Below, one piece after another: positions 32,567 through 44,616 of a stretch of DNA of 64,000 nt. Position 1 is the stretch's first letter, and the number at the start of each line of letters is the position of its first letter. This DNA is from Leuconostoc holzapfelii (GTDB taxonomy: Bacteria > Bacillota > Bacilli > Lactobacillales > Lactobacillaceae), in contig NZ_JAAXPO010000008.1 in assembly GCF_012396485.1 (NCBI RefSeq), positions 16,615 through 80,614 on the forward strand, read 5' to 3'. Under the pieces are notes generated by a model that saw only the letters and a list, made by a program, of their open reading frames with translations, ran no database searches and was not told where the DNA came from. Both the position numbers and the translations under genes were made by a program.

Positions 32567-32598
32567 AAAAACAACCGACTGAATGATCAGTCGGTTGT
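32567..32598 (-). terminator. nnrE terminator
   Basis: Minus-strand ACAACCGACTGA-TCAT-TCAGTCGGTTGT, followed by TTTTT; contains the nnrE stop codon. Confidence 0.87.
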
Positions 32599-33258
32599 GT
32601 CGTTTTCTAAGCGTTCAGGTTGTGAAAAAATCATATCAGCTGGTGTCAGGAGGCCGATATCTTTGACCACAACGTGGCCAGAAAGGTAGCCGCCCACCTT
32701 TTGCGTTAGGCCAATTTTATTATAGCCAAAAGTGACGGTGGTATGTGCTTTGAGCGCTGCACCACGCACTTCACCGGTTGTGGCATCAATACCTGTGGGT
32801 GTGTCCACGGCAATGACAGCCTTTTCGATATGGTTTGCTGCTTTAATCATTTTCTGCAAACCTTCGGGTAAAATGTTGTTCAAACCAGTGCCAAAAATTG
32901 CGTCAATGATTAAAGTCGCCTGGTTAAAATCGCTTTTTTCGGCGCGAATTAAGCCGTGTTTTTCAATGATGGCCAACTGGCGTTGGACAGTATCCTTTGC
33001 ACGTGCCACGTTACCCACGAACTGCAAGGATACGTTGAAGCCTTGCGCATAGAGTAATCGGGCAATGGCGACGCCATCAGCACCGTTATTGCCCAGGCCA
33101 GCGAGGACTAAAATATGTTCTAGATTAAAATGGCCAGCCCCAATCACTTCAAGGACTGCCATTGCGGCACGTTCAATCAGTACATCTTGTGGCATACCGA
33201 TTGTCTCTACCGTATAATTGTCAATTTTTTGCATTTCTGCAGCCGTTACAAGTTGCAT
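32587..33258 (-). CDS. nnrE: NAD(P)H-hydrate epimerase
   Basis: Repairs the R epimer of hydrated NADH/NADPH so that the dehydratase can restore it. It is a single-domain YjeF-N protein of 223 residues with MQLVTAAEMQKID at the N-terminus, the GLGNNGADGVAIARLL loop, DAIFGTGL and AVDTPTGIDATTG. The partner dehydratase (NnrD) domain is not fused or adjacent. I start at the ATG at 33258, which fits the family N-terminus better than the GTG three codons upstream. Confidence 0.88.
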   Translation of the reverse strand: MQLVTAAEMQKIDNYTVETIGMPQDVLIERAAMAVLEVIGAGHFNLEHILVLAGLGNNGADGVAIARLLYAQGFNVSLQFVGNVARAKDTVQRQLAIIEKHGLIRAEKSDFNQATLIIDAIFGTGLNNILPEGLQKMIKAANHIEKAVIAVDTPTGIDATTGEVRGAALKAHTTVTFGYNKIGLTQKVGGYLSGHVVVKDIGLLTPADMIFSQPERLENDTTD

Positions 33259-33393
33259 TCTCGTCACTTTTCTTTCTCAATCTGAATTTTATTATACAGG
33301 ATAAAACAGTATCGTGGGATGAGATTTACTTGACTTGTTAATGTTCGCCTTTTTCTCTGATACAATAGTTAGTAAATCTATTGGGGGTATCAC

Positions 33394-34017
33394 ATGCAAC
33401 ACTTAGACTACAGTCAACAAGCTACTTGGCAACAGGCAGACGACACACCATTTCAATCGCCAATCGACATTAACCAACAACAGGTGAAGCCAATGACGGC
33501 CTCAAACTTGGGCATTACTTTTCAAGGACAAACGACCTATGACGATCGGGTTGTAGGTGAACAGTTTTTAGTCCATGGGACATTGCAATTGGCCGGCGAA
33601 ACGTGGCAATTGGAACGGTTTCATTTTCATGATGGTGCGGAACACTTGATTGACGGGCAACGTCATGATGCCGAAATTCATTTTGTTTTCTTACAAGGTG
33701 AGCGTGTCTTGGTCTTAGCAGTTTTAGCTGATGCGTCCCGTGAGGTCACGTCAACGCCTATTACAGACATTTTCAATGGGCCAGTGGCGGCAACCACGCT
33801 TGTTGCGTTATTGCCCACCGAGCGGGCCTATTATCGCTATGTGGGCTCACTAACTACGCCACCGCTTGGTCGCGATGTTACGTGGTTAGTTTTGGCGCAG
33901 CCGATAATGATTGCACCAGCAGATGTCGCCTTACTACATGCACATTACCCAGAGAATTATCGTGAGGTACAGGCACTGGCTGGTCGTGAAATTTTATCCA
34001 TTCCTGATGAAAAATAA
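33394..34017 (+). CDS. Alpha-class carbonic anhydrase
   Basis: Zinc enzyme interconverting CO2 and bicarbonate, 207 residues. The zinc ligands H77, H79 (RFHFHDGAEH) and H96 (AEIHFVF), the gatekeeper E83 and the SLTTPP segment are all present. There is no signal peptide, so it should be cytoplasmic; most bacterial alpha-class enzymes are periplasmic or secreted. It may supply bicarbonate for carbamoyl phosphate, arginine and pyrimidine synthesis. GGGG lies ten bases before the ATG, and an extended -10 (TGATACAAT) lies upstream. Confidence 0.9.
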   Translation: MQHLDYSQQATWQQADDTPFQSPIDINQQQVKPMTASNLGITFQGQTTYDDRVVGEQFLVHGTLQLAGETWQLERFHFHDGAEHLIDGQRHDAEIHFVFLQGERVLVLAVLADASREVTSTPITDIFNGPVAATTLVALLPTERAYYRYVGSLTTPPLGRDVTWLVLAQPIMIAPADVALLHAHYPENYREVQALAGREILSIPDEK

Positions 34018-34049
34018 AGCCATCGCATGGCTTAATATGTGAATCGTTG

Positions 34050-34072
34050 GCATCGCGTACGGTGCTTTTTTT
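34050..34072 (+). terminator. Carbonic anhydrase gene terminator
   Basis: GCATCG-CGTA-CGGTGC with one wobble and seven Ts; a further AAGCCAT/ATGGCTT hairpin (34017-34033) lies just before. Confidence 0.75.
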
Positions 34073-34109
34073 GTTGTGAAACACCGCTATATCAGGTAAA
34101 CTAGAGATT

Positions 34110-35621
34110 ATGGAAAACTTTCAAGAACAATTAAAAAATCGGCGTACTTTTGCGATTATTTCGCACCCCGATGCCGGAAAAACAACACTGACAGAGCAAT
34201 TGTTGCTGCACGGTGGGGTCATTCGTGAGGCCGGGACTGTTAAGGGCCGTGGCTCAAATAAACTTGCGTCATCCGACTGGATGGCAATTGAACAACAACG
34301 TGGGATTTCAGTGACGTCTTCTGTGTTGCAATTTGATTTTGATGGCAAACGCATCAATATTTTAGACACCCCAGGGCACGAAGATTTCTCGGAAGACACG
34401 TACCGGACATTGATGGCCGTGGATTCGGTTGTCATGGTTGTCGATGCCGCCAAAGGGATTGAGCCACAAACTAAGAAACTCTTTGAAATCGTAGCCCAGC
34501 GTGGCATCCCTGTTTTTACGTTCTTTAACAAAATCGATCGTGATGCGCGACCAGCATTGGACTTGCTAGATGAACTAGAGTCAGTCTTGGGGATTCAAGC
34601 TTATCCGATGAATTGGCCAGTCGGGTCAGGGCAGATTTTGCAAGGGATTTATGACTTGCAACGGGATACGATGGTGCCGTTTAAAAATGCATCATCGCAT
34701 CCCGAAGTGGTGTCAGAAACCATGGATGAAATCGAATTGTTACGGGATGCGGGTAATCCGTTTGACCGTGAGGCGATTGCGCATGGTCGTTTGACCCCAG
34801 TTTTCTTTGGGTCAGCCCTGGTTAATTTTGGGGTAACTGAATTCTTGCGGGATTATCTGGCTTACGCGCCAGCCCCCGCTGCGGTGACAACTGTTGACGA
34901 ACAAGTCGTTGCCCCTGAAGATGCTCAGTTTACTGGCTTTGTCTTCAAGATTCAAGCCAATATGGATCCCCGTCACCGTGATCGCATCGCCTTTGTGCGG
35001 ATTGTATCGGGTGAATTTAGCCGCGGGATGGATGTCACGTTACAACGCAACAGCAAGAAGTTGAAGTTATCAAATGTCACGCAATTTATGGCTGAAGAGC
35101 GTGAGAACGTGCAGACGGCTGTGCCAGGCGATATTATTGGGGTTTATGATACGGGGAACTTCCAAATTGGGGACACCATTTATGCCGGCAAAAAAGTCGT
35201 GCAATTCCCAGATTTGCCAACCTTTACCCCAGAACTCTTTAATCGGGTGATTGCTAAAGATGTGATGAAGCAAAAGTCTTATCATAAGGGCATTCAACAA
35301 TTGGTGCAAGAAGGCACGATTCAACTCTACAAGTCTTGGCAAGGTAGTGAGTATATTATCGGGGCCGTAGGCCAATTGCAGTTTGAAGTGTTCCAATTCC
35401 GAATGGAAAATGAATATAACGTTGAAATTCAATTTGAGCCAATTGGGTCAAAAGTTGCGCGCTGGATTGCCCCGGAGCAGTTAGACGAGAAAATGGCATC
35501 AAGTCGTAACTTGTTGGTGAAGGATCGCTATGATCAACCGGTGTTCTTGTTTGAAAACAAGTTTGCTATGAACTGGTTCCACGACAAGTATCCAGATGTT
35601 GTCCTTGAAGAAAAAATGTAA
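34110..35621 (+). CDS. prfC: Peptide chain release factor 3
   Basis: Ribosome-associated GTPase that removes RF1/RF2 after peptide release. The 503-residue protein shows G1 SHPDAGKTT (18-26), the switch region [11 protein letters not shown]3 DTPGHEDF and G4 NKIDRDA. EF-G-like domains II and III follow, ending in [19 protein letters not shown] and FHDKYPDV, conserved in RF3. It is slightly shorter at the N-terminus than E. coli RF3. The ribosome site is weak (AGAGATT). Monocistronic. Confidence 0.93.
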   Translation: MENFQEQLKNRRTFAIISHPDAGKTTLTEQLLLHGGVIREAGTVKGRGSNKLASSDWMAIEQQRGISVTSSVLQFDFDGKRINILDTPGHEDFSEDTYRTLMAVDSVVMVVDAAKGIEPQTKKLFEIVAQRGIPVFTFFNKIDRDARPALDLLDELESVLGIQAYPMNWPVGSGQILQGIYDLQRDTMVPFKNASSHPEVVSETMDEIELLRDAGNPFDREAIAHGRLTPVFFGSALVNFGVTEFLRDYLAYAPAPAAVTTVDEQVVAPEDAQFTGFVFKIQANMDPRHRDRIAFVRIVSGEFSRGMDVTLQRNSKKLKLSNVTQFMAEERENVQTAVPGDIIGVYDTGNFQIGDTIYAGKKVVQFPDLPTFTPELFNRVIAKDVMKQKSYHKGIQQLVQEGTIQLYKSWQGSEYIIGAVGQLQFEVFQFRMENEYNVEIQFEPIGSKVARWIAPEQLDEKMASSRNLLVKDRYDQPVFLFENKFAMNWFHDKYPDVVLEEKM

Positions 35622-35626
35622 TTTTG

Positions 35627-35655
35627 AAGTCAACCGCACAGGTTGACTTTATTTT
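35627..35655 (+). terminator. prfC terminator
   Basis: AAGTCAACC-GCACA-GGTTGACTT followed by TATTTTT. Confidence 0.85.
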
Positions 35656-35664
35656 TAAAAAATA

Positions 35665-35693
35665 TTGTAAGCGGTTGCAAGTTGTGTTATAAT
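35665..35693 (+). promoter_or_regulatory. Promoter with CcpA cre site
   Basis: TTGTAA (35665-35670), 17-base spacer, TATAAT (35688-35693). The -35 and spacer carry TGTAAGCGGTTGCA (35666-35679), which fits the cre consensus TGNAANCGNTNNCA at every fixed base, so glucose-dependent repression by CcpA is expected. Confidence 0.8.
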
Positions 35694-35722
35694 AAAGGCA
35701 ACAAATGAAGAGGAGGCCGTTA

Positions 35723-36023
35723 ATGACGCAAAGTAATTTATCAGAAATTGCAACGTCATGGGGCACCATCTTGTAGACTACGGTTAATAAAAGACATGTC
35801 CAAATTGGATGACACTAACAAATGATTTGAGTGATTAACCAATGTCGTAAAAATTTATTCCCTGCATCAATTAAACAAACAAGCAGATAAAATTTTCTGG
35901 ACAACAGCGACAAATCATGCAGGCGTGATAGATTGGCAAGAAGCGAGACGATGCCCTGATGTGAATATTTCAGCTTCGATCTGCGTTTGCTGCGCAATAC
36001 AAAATTGCATACGAAGAACCTGA
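35723..36023 (+). pseudogene. Decayed catabolite-controlled gene
   Basis: A strong AGGAGG site precedes an ATG that gives only MTQSNLSEIATSWGTIL before a stop. A different frame downstream (35835-36020) then reads LTNVVKIYSLHQLNKQADKIF and continues in protein-like sequence up to about DWQEARR, ending at 36023. Promoter, cre site, ribosome site and a terminator at 36017-36051 all survive around a body broken by frameshifts and deletions. I do not recognise the family. The control by CcpA suggests a lost carbon-catabolism function. Confidence 0.5.
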
Positions 36024-36051
36024 CATCATGCGTGCATGGGTCAGGTTTTTT
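36017..36051 (+). terminator. Terminator after the pseudogene
   Basis: AACCTGAC..CATGC-GT-GCATG.GTCAGGTT followed by six Ts. The uracil permease -10 (TATAAT, 36056-36061) follows directly. Confidence 0.85.
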
Positions 36052-36104
36052 GGTTTATAATAGAAACGGCAAAAAATCAGGCCAATGGGCATGATGAAAT
36101 AATG

Positions 36105-36140
36105 AGGAGGAAGTGCCAAAGTGTTTTGGCACAAAAATAT
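36105..36140 (+). promoter_or_regulatory. Ribosome site with hairpin in the spacer (uracil permease gene)
   Basis: AGGAGG (36105-36110) is 30 bases from the ATG, too far for normal initiation. The spacer holds a perfect hairpin GTGCCAAA-GTGT-TTTGGCAC (36113-36132). With it folded, the effective spacing is about ten bases, close to optimal. Confidence 0.65.
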
Positions 36141-37412
36141 ATGGCAGCAAAACCAAATAATGCAATTTATGATTTACATGATAAACCACCTTTTTTCACT
36201 TGGTTAGGGTTGTCGTTGCAGCATCTATTTTCGATGTTTGGGGCAACGGTCTTGGTGCCATTACTGGTCGGGTTAAATCCTGGCGTGGCCCTGTTTACCT
36301 CAGGAATTGGCACACTCTTGCATTTGCTGATTACGCGCGGTAAGGTGCCGGCATATATGGGGTCTAGCTTTGCCTTTATTGTGCCAATGGCGGCTTTGAT
36401 GAAGACGATTGGCTATCCCGCGGTTGCGCAAGGCATCATTGCGGTTGGTTTGGTGTATCTCATCGTAGCTGTTGTGATCAATTTCACTGGGACGCATTGG
36501 ATTGATCGTTTATTTCCCGCAGAGGTTGTTGGGCCAATTATTATGGTCATTGGGTTAAGTCTGGCTGGTTCAGCTGCCAGCTCAGCAACGATGTTAAATG
36601 GGCATTATGATTGGAAGATATTTGTTGTTGCGCTGATTACTTTACTTGGCACAATTGCCTTTAATATGTTTCTCAAAGGGTTTCTTGGCCTATTACCAGT
36701 GCTTTTGGGCATTGTTTTTGGTTATATTGTCGCAATGCTCTTTGGTCTAGTTGATTTGTCACCGGTGGCTGCCGCACATTGGTTCCAACTCCCAAATTAT
36801 GCAACATTTATCGGCCATGACGGTTTTCATTTTTATCCTGGGGCAGTTTTGAGTATGGCGCCCTTGGCCTTGGTCACCTTATCAGAACATTTGGGGCATT
36901 TGATGGTTTTGTCTAAAATTACTGGGCATGACTTCTTTGAAAATCCTGGCCTGGAGCGCACCCTGGCCGGTGACGGGACGGCGTCAGTAGTTGCCGGATT
37001 AGTTGGTGGACCAGCCGTCACGTCTTATGGTGAAAATATTGGTGTGATGCAATTGAGTCGCGTATACTCTGTTTGGGTCATTGGCGGAGCGGCGTTCTTT
37101 GCGGTTGTCTTTAGTTTTATCGGTAAGTTGTCGGCATTGATTTCAACAATTCCTGGTGCCGTCACGGGCGGTGTCGGTTTCATGTTGTATGGTGTGATTG
37201 CCGCTGCGGGCCTACAAGTCATTGTGGATAATAAGGTGGATTACAGTAAAAAACGTAATCTGATGATTGCCGCGCCAGTATTGGTGGTGGGGATTGGTAA
37301 CTTCCATTTACAGTTGGGCGCGCAAATGGACTTTTCAGGTGTTGCTATTGCAACACTTTTGGGGATTATTTTAAACCTCGTGCTACCAAAAGTAGCGGCG
37401 AGTGAACAATAA
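36141..37412 (+). CDS. pyrP: Uracil permease (NCS2/NAT family)
   Basis: Proton-uracil symporter of 423 residues with about 12-14 helices. Family segments are LSLQHLFSMFGATVLVP, GSSFAFIVPM, TLSEHLGHLMVLS (substrate-site Glu and His) and the NCS2 signature region GGPAVTSYGENIGVMQLSRV. I start at the ATG at 36141 (MAAKPNNAIYDLHD), where the family N-terminus begins; the longer frame runs through the promoter and terminator. No PyrR-binding leader was recognised. Initiation seems to depend on the hairpin spacer upstream. Confidence 0.88.
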   Translation: MAAKPNNAIYDLHDKPPFFTWLGLSLQHLFSMFGATVLVPLLVGLNPGVALFTSGIGTLLHLLITRGKVPAYMGSSFAFIVPMAALMKTIGYPAVAQGIIAVGLVYLIVAVVINFTGTHWIDRLFPAEVVGPIIMVIGLSLAGSAASSATMLNGHYDWKIFVVALITLLGTIAFNMFLKGFLGLLPVLLGIVFGYIVAMLFGLVDLSPVAAAHWFQLPNYATFIGHDGFHFYPGAVLSMAPLALVTLSEHLGHLMVLSKITGHDFFENPGLERTLAGDGTASVVAGLVGGPAVTSYGENIGVMQLSRVYSVWVIGGAAFFAVVFSFIGKLSALISTIPGAVTGGVGFMLYGVIAAAGLQVIVDNKVDYSKKRNLMIAAPVLVVGIGNFHLQLGAQMDFSGVAIATLLGIILNLVLPKVAASEQ

Positions 37413-37418
37413 GCCAGT

Positions 37419-37445
37419 AAACAAGCAAAAATGCTTGTTTTTTTT
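37419..37445 (+). terminator. Uracil permease gene terminator
   Basis: AAACAAGCA-AAAA-TGCTTGTTT followed by five Ts. Confidence 0.87.
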
Positions 37446-37714
37446 ATCACAAAAATCCAACTTTTATGACACAAAATTGACCTCAATGATAAAATGAGTG
37501 AAAAAATCGTCAGCGCGGGGGCTCAAAAATATTGGCAGGCACGCTTGTTCATCGGATGAACGAATCATCACGCTTTTCAGGATATCACTTGATTTTTCGA
37601 GTTATAATTTGTTGTTAAAATCCTTGTTGCTATGATTTGAAATGGCGTCAATGCGGTGGATTGAAAATTATGAAAAGTGAAGCGCTTTCTTTGTGAAAAA
37701 GTGACGTAAAACGG

Positions 37715-37742
37715 TTGTATTTCATTTTGAAAAGCGTATTAT
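37715..37742 (+). promoter_or_regulatory. Probable atp operon promoter
   Basis: TTGTAT (37715-37720), 16-base spacer, TATTAT (37737-37742), 70 bases before atpB. A partial cre-like AAGCGCTTTC lies about 35 bases upstream (37680-37689). The remaining 37446-37680 stretch shows no gene or clear signal. Confidence 0.6.
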
Positions 37743-37812
37743 AGGTTTATATGTTATGACGAATAGCCGTTTACGACCATTTCGCCAAATTTATTGAGAA
37801 AGGAGAAGGCGC

Positions 37813-38538
37813 ATGGATGACCCTACGGCACCGTTTGAGTTTCTAGGCCTCACGTTCGATTGGGGTACGATACTTTCAACGTTGCTGGCTATGGCAATCG
37901 TTGTGATTGTATCGATTGTGCTCACACGACAGCTCTCGTTACGACCAGGTAAGCGACAAAATATGATGGAGTACTTACTTGATTTTACGAATGGTATCGT
38001 GGATGGCCAATTGCCAAAGAAGCAAGCACGCCAATTCGGTTTGTACGCATTTTCGTTGTTTTTCTTCATTATTGTGGCAAACGAAATGGGTATGTTGCTT
38101 CAATTGCAAGGTGCAGATGGGGTGACTTATATTAAGTCACCAACTGCAAACCCGATCGTGACGATGACGTTAGCCATCATGACTTTGATGGTTGCACACG
38201 GTATGGGCGTGCAGCAGCTTGGCTTTAAGGGCTACCTTAAAAACATGCTGTTCACACCTTATGTTTGGATGTTACCACTCAATATCATTGAACAATTGGC
38301 TAACTTCTTAACGTTATCACTGCGTTTGTTTGGTAACATTTTCGCTGGCGAAATGTTACTGACACTCGTGGCTAATAGCCTCGCTTGGCCGGGACACTTT
38401 AACGGATTCTGGTCAGTATTGGCATTGCCGATTGAAATGGTCTGGCAAGGCTTTTCACTCTTCATTGGTGGAATACAGGCCTATGTATTTGTTATCTTGA
38501 CTGGTGTGTTTATCGCCCAGTTATCTGGTAATGAATAA
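37813..38538 (+). CDS. atpB: ATP synthase F0 subunit a
   Basis: Proton half-channel subunit of the F1F0-ATPase, 241 residues, five to six membrane helices. The essential arginine is in LSLRLFGNIFAGEMLL, and the C-terminal GGIQAYVFVILTGVFI is conserved. AAAGGAGA precedes the ATG. It is the first gene of atpBEFHAGDC. In lactic acid bacteria the complex mostly hydrolyses ATP to expel protons and keep the cytoplasm neutral. Confidence 0.95.
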   Translation: MDDPTAPFEFLGLTFDWGTILSTLLAMAIVVIVSIVLTRQLSLRPGKRQNMMEYLLDFTNGIVDGQLPKKQARQFGLYAFSLFFFIIVANEMGMLLQLQGADGVTYIKSPTANPIVTMTLAIMTLMVAHGMGVQQLGFKGYLKNMLFTPYVWMLPLNIIEQLANFLTLSLRLFGNIFAGEMLLTLVANSLAWPGHFNGFWSVLALPIEMVWQGFSLFIGGIQAYVFVILTGVFIAQLSGNE

Positions 38539-38542
38539 ATGA

Positions 38543-38905
<363 letters not shown>

Positions 38906-38930
38906 TCATAAGAATGAGTGGAGGAAAATC

Positions 38931-39440
38931 ATGTTTGGTTTAACAACCTTAGCAGCAAACAAATTACCTCTCGGTAATATGCTGTTTATTATCATTTCAT
39001 TCCTCGTGCTGATGGTTATTTTGAAGAAAGTGGCCTACGGGCCGTTGACTAAGGTACTTGACGAACGTGCTGAAAAAATTTCAGCGGATATTGATGGCGC
39101 TGAAACAGCGCGTCAAGAAGCCGAAACTTTAGCAGCACAACGGCAAAGCGAATTAGCTGAGACGCGTCAAAAAGCGACGCAAGTGGTAGCTGATGCAAAG
39201 GCAAGTGCACAAAAGCAAAGCGATGCCTTACTGACGGCTGCTGCTGACCGTGCGACTTTGATTAATCAGCAAGCGCAAACAGATGCTGAAAAGCTCAAGG
39301 AAGACGCGATTTCTACTGCAAAAGACGATGTGGCAGCGCTTTCGGTAGCGATTGCTTCAAAGCTCATGCAAAAGGAACTCTCGTTAAATGATCAACAAGC
39401 ATTAATTGATGCTTACATTTCAGATTTAGAAACTAAATAA
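38931..39440 (+). CDS. atpF: ATP synthase F0 subunit b
   Basis: Peripheral stalk subunit of 169 residues: an N-terminal membrane helix (about 12-32) and a long charged coiled coil rich in Ala, Glu, Gln and Lys reaching to the C-terminus. GGAGG lies upstream of the ATG. Fourth position context c-b-delta is the standard order. Confidence 0.94.
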   Translation: MFGLTTLAANKLPLGNMLFIIISFLVLMVILKKVAYGPLTKVLDERAEKISADIDGAETARQEAETLAAQRQSELAETRQKATQVVADAKASAQKQSDALLTAAADRATLINQQAQTDAEKLKEDAISTAKDDVAALSVAIASKLMQKELSLNDQQALIDAYISDLETK

Positions 39441-39452
39441 AGGGGTATTGGG

Positions 39453-39995
39453 ATGGCAAAAAATCTTAAAACGATCGCTAACCAATACGCCAAAGCAATT
39501 TTTGAATTATCGAGTGAACAAGATAACCTTGCGGCAACGCGTGCGGATTTAAATGCAATCCAAGCCGTTTTAGATGCCACGCCAAACTTTATTGTGACCG
39601 TGACAGCTAATGATGTCGCTGCGCCAGATCGGGCAGCACTATTAGCAACTTTAACGCAAGGTGGCGTCCCTGCTGTCCAAAATTTAGTGCAATTATTGGC
39701 ACGCAACCAACGTTTGGCTTTGTTGCCAATGGTCATTGCGGCTTTTAATGAACACGATAATGCGGTGCACGGTATTGTTGATGTCACAGCGACGACGGCT
39801 GTGACACTTGATGCGTCACGATTAGCCAAGTTAGCCACAGTATTTGCAACAAAGACTGGGGCTAAAAAAGTTAATCTGACAAATGTTGTGGATGCGTCAA
39901 TTCTTGGTGGTGTCATTTTACAATCATCATCAACGTTAATTGATGGTAGTCTACGCACAAAAATTGCCAAAATGAAGGCACAATTATTAGGTTAG
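39453..39995 (+). CDS. atpH: ATP synthase F1 subunit delta
   Basis: Stalk cap protein of 180 residues linking subunit b to the alpha3beta3 head. The N-terminal helical bundle starts IANQYAKAIFELS. The C-terminal segment ILGGVILQSSSTLIDGSLRTKIAKM is the family signature. It starts 12 bases after atpF. Confidence 0.93.
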   Translation: MAKNLKTIANQYAKAIFELSSEQDNLAATRADLNAIQAVLDATPNFIVTVTANDVAAPDRAALLATLTQGGVPAVQNLVQLLARNQRLALLPMVIAAFNEHDNAVHGIVDVTATTAVTLDASRLAKLATVFATKTGAKKVNLTNVVDASILGGVILQSSSTLIDGSLRTKIAKMKAQLLG

Positions 39996-40008
39996 TGAGG
40001 AAGAATGA

Positions 40009-41523
<1,515 letters not shown>

Positions 41524-41538
41524 TAGGAGGACGCTGCA

Positions 41539-42447
41539 ATGGCTTCTTTGCAAGATATTCAGCGTCGTATCTCATCCACAAAAAAGACGCGGCAAATTAC
41601 GAGTGCCATGCAAATGGTATCAACAGCCAAGTTGAGCCAAATTCAACGCTACAGTGCAGGTTATCAAGCCTATGCTGCCCGTTTGGAGGCGGTTGTAGAA
41701 CATTTGGTATCAGCGAACTTATTTCAAAATGCTGATGCAAAGCACATCCCTTTGATTGCACAACGCCCAATTCAAAAAACTGGGATTTTGGTTGTGACGT
41801 CTGACCGTGGGTTAGTGGGTTCTTACAACGCCAACATTATTAAACAAACTAACGCCTTGTTAGCGCGTTTGAATTTGGATCAAACCAATACGGTGATCTT
41901 GGCTGTTGGTGGTAATGGGGCTGATTTTTATAAAAAGCGTGGGTTCGAAGTGATTTTGGAACACCGCGGTGTTTCTGATATCCCATCGTTTAATGAAATT
42001 CGTTCAGTGGTGAAAACAGTCACCAGTTTGTACGAGTCAGAAGTGTTTGATGCGCTTCATGTCGTGTACAATCATTTTGTGAACCGCTTGACGAGTGAGT
42101 ATCGCGATGTGCAACTGTTACCTTTAACGGGTGAGACATTGGACGCGATGGGTGGTACAGAAGACGAAAAGGCACAATTGAATATCCAAAGTGCTTATGA
42201 AATCGAACCAGATACCACAGCAGTTTTGAATGTTGTGTTACCACAATTTGCGCAAAGTCTAGTGTATGAGGCTGTGCTTGATGCAAAGACGGCTGAACAT
42301 GCGGCATCGTCGACAGCGATGAAGAGCGCAACGGATAACGCCAAGGATTTAATTGGGCGGTTAGAGTTGCAGTTCAACCGTGCGCGTCAAGCAGCAATTA
42401 CGACAGAAATTACAGAAATTACAGGTGGTATGGCAGCTTTGGAGTAA
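41539..42447 (+). CDS. atpG: ATP synthase F1 subunit gamma
   Basis: Central rotor shaft of 302 residues with N- and C-terminal coiled-coil helices. The N-terminus is [26 protein letters not shown], and the C-terminal [22 protein letters not shown] is conserved. AGGAGG lies upstream. Confidence 0.95.
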   Translation: MASLQDIQRRISSTKKTRQITSAMQMVSTAKLSQIQRYSAGYQAYAARLEAVVEHLVSANLFQNADAKHIPLIAQRPIQKTGILVVTSDRGLVGSYNANIIKQTNALLARLNLDQTNTVILAVGGNGADFYKKRGFEVILEHRGVSDIPSFNEIRSVVKTVTSLYESEVFDALHVVYNHFVNRLTSEYRDVQLLPLTGETLDAMGGTEDEKAQLNIQSAYEIEPDTTAVLNVVLPQFAQSLVYEAVLDAKTAEHAASSTAMKSATDNAKDLIGRLELQFNRARQAAITTEITEITGGMAALE

Positions 42448-42488
42448 CCTGGAAAGGTGCCAGCCGCCAATCAACGATAGAAATATTT

Positions 42489-43959
<1,471 letters not shown>

Positions 43960-43973
43960 GGGGGTATTGATGA

Positions 43974-44423
43974 ATGGCAGATGAAACGACTACAGCACCA
44001 GCAACAGGTATCACAGTGCAAATTGTGACCCCTGTTGGTGAAGTTTATAATGAACCCAATGTTGAATTAGCCATTGTGAATACGCAGGGTGGCCAGATTG
44101 GTATCATGCGTCAGCATGTCCCAATGTTGGCTGCCTTGACGATCGACGAATTAGTGATTAAAAAAGCAGGCCAGAAAGAATCTTTGGCAGTCAATGGTGG
44201 CATTGCTGAATTTTCAAATGACTTGTTAACGGTTGTCGCCGACAGTGCGGAAACTTCAGATAACATTGATTTGACGCGTGCACAAAGTGCCAAGGAACGT
44301 GCGGAAGCACGGATTGCACATGCACAAGATGACAACAATGATGCTGATTTGAAGCGCGCGCGTGTCGCCCTCATGCGGGCAGTGAACCGAATCCATGTCG
44401 CTGCGTTGAATCATGGTGAATAA
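43974..44423 (+). CDS. atpC: ATP synthase F1 subunit epsilon
   Basis: Rotor-base subunit of 149 residues that can inhibit hydrolysis. It has an N-terminal beta barrel and a C-terminal helical hairpin (RAQSAKERAEARIAHAQ). A Thr/Ala-rich eight-residue N-terminal extension precedes the core. AAGGGGGT lies upstream. Last gene of the operon. Confidence 0.94.
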   Translation: MADETTTAPATGITVQIVTPVGEVYNEPNVELAIVNTQGGQIGIMRQHVPMLAALTIDELVIKKAGQKESLAVNGGIAEFSNDLLTVVADSAETSDNIDLTRAQSAKERAEARIAHAQDDNNDADLKRARVALMRAVNRIHVAALNHGE

Positions 44424-44446
44424 CGAAACGTTGGTAAACGACGGGC

Positions 44447-44475
44447 AAAACCGAACAGTGATGTTCGGTTTTTTT
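44447..44475 (+). terminator. atp operon terminator
   Basis: AAAACCGAACA-GTGA-TGTTCGGTTTTTTT. Confidence 0.93.
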
Positions 44476-44616
44476 GTGTTTTAAAATACGAGTGTACCAC
44501 ACTGCTGTACAGTATCTTTACGTAATACTAGCTATTTTTTTGACAAGTTTTGCGTATGCTAAGGTTAGTTATATTTGTGACATTTAATGCTAAGTGAGCA
44601 TAAGGAGAGAATACTC

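Noticed and set aside
36056..36140. PyrR-binding attenuator before the uracil permease gene
   Set aside because: No PyrR binding-loop sequence and no terminator between promoter and gene; only the spacer hairpin is present.
37676..37692. Full cre site upstream of the atp operon
   Set aside because: Only AAGCGCTTTC fits; the outer bases do not match the consensus, so CcpA control is not claimed.
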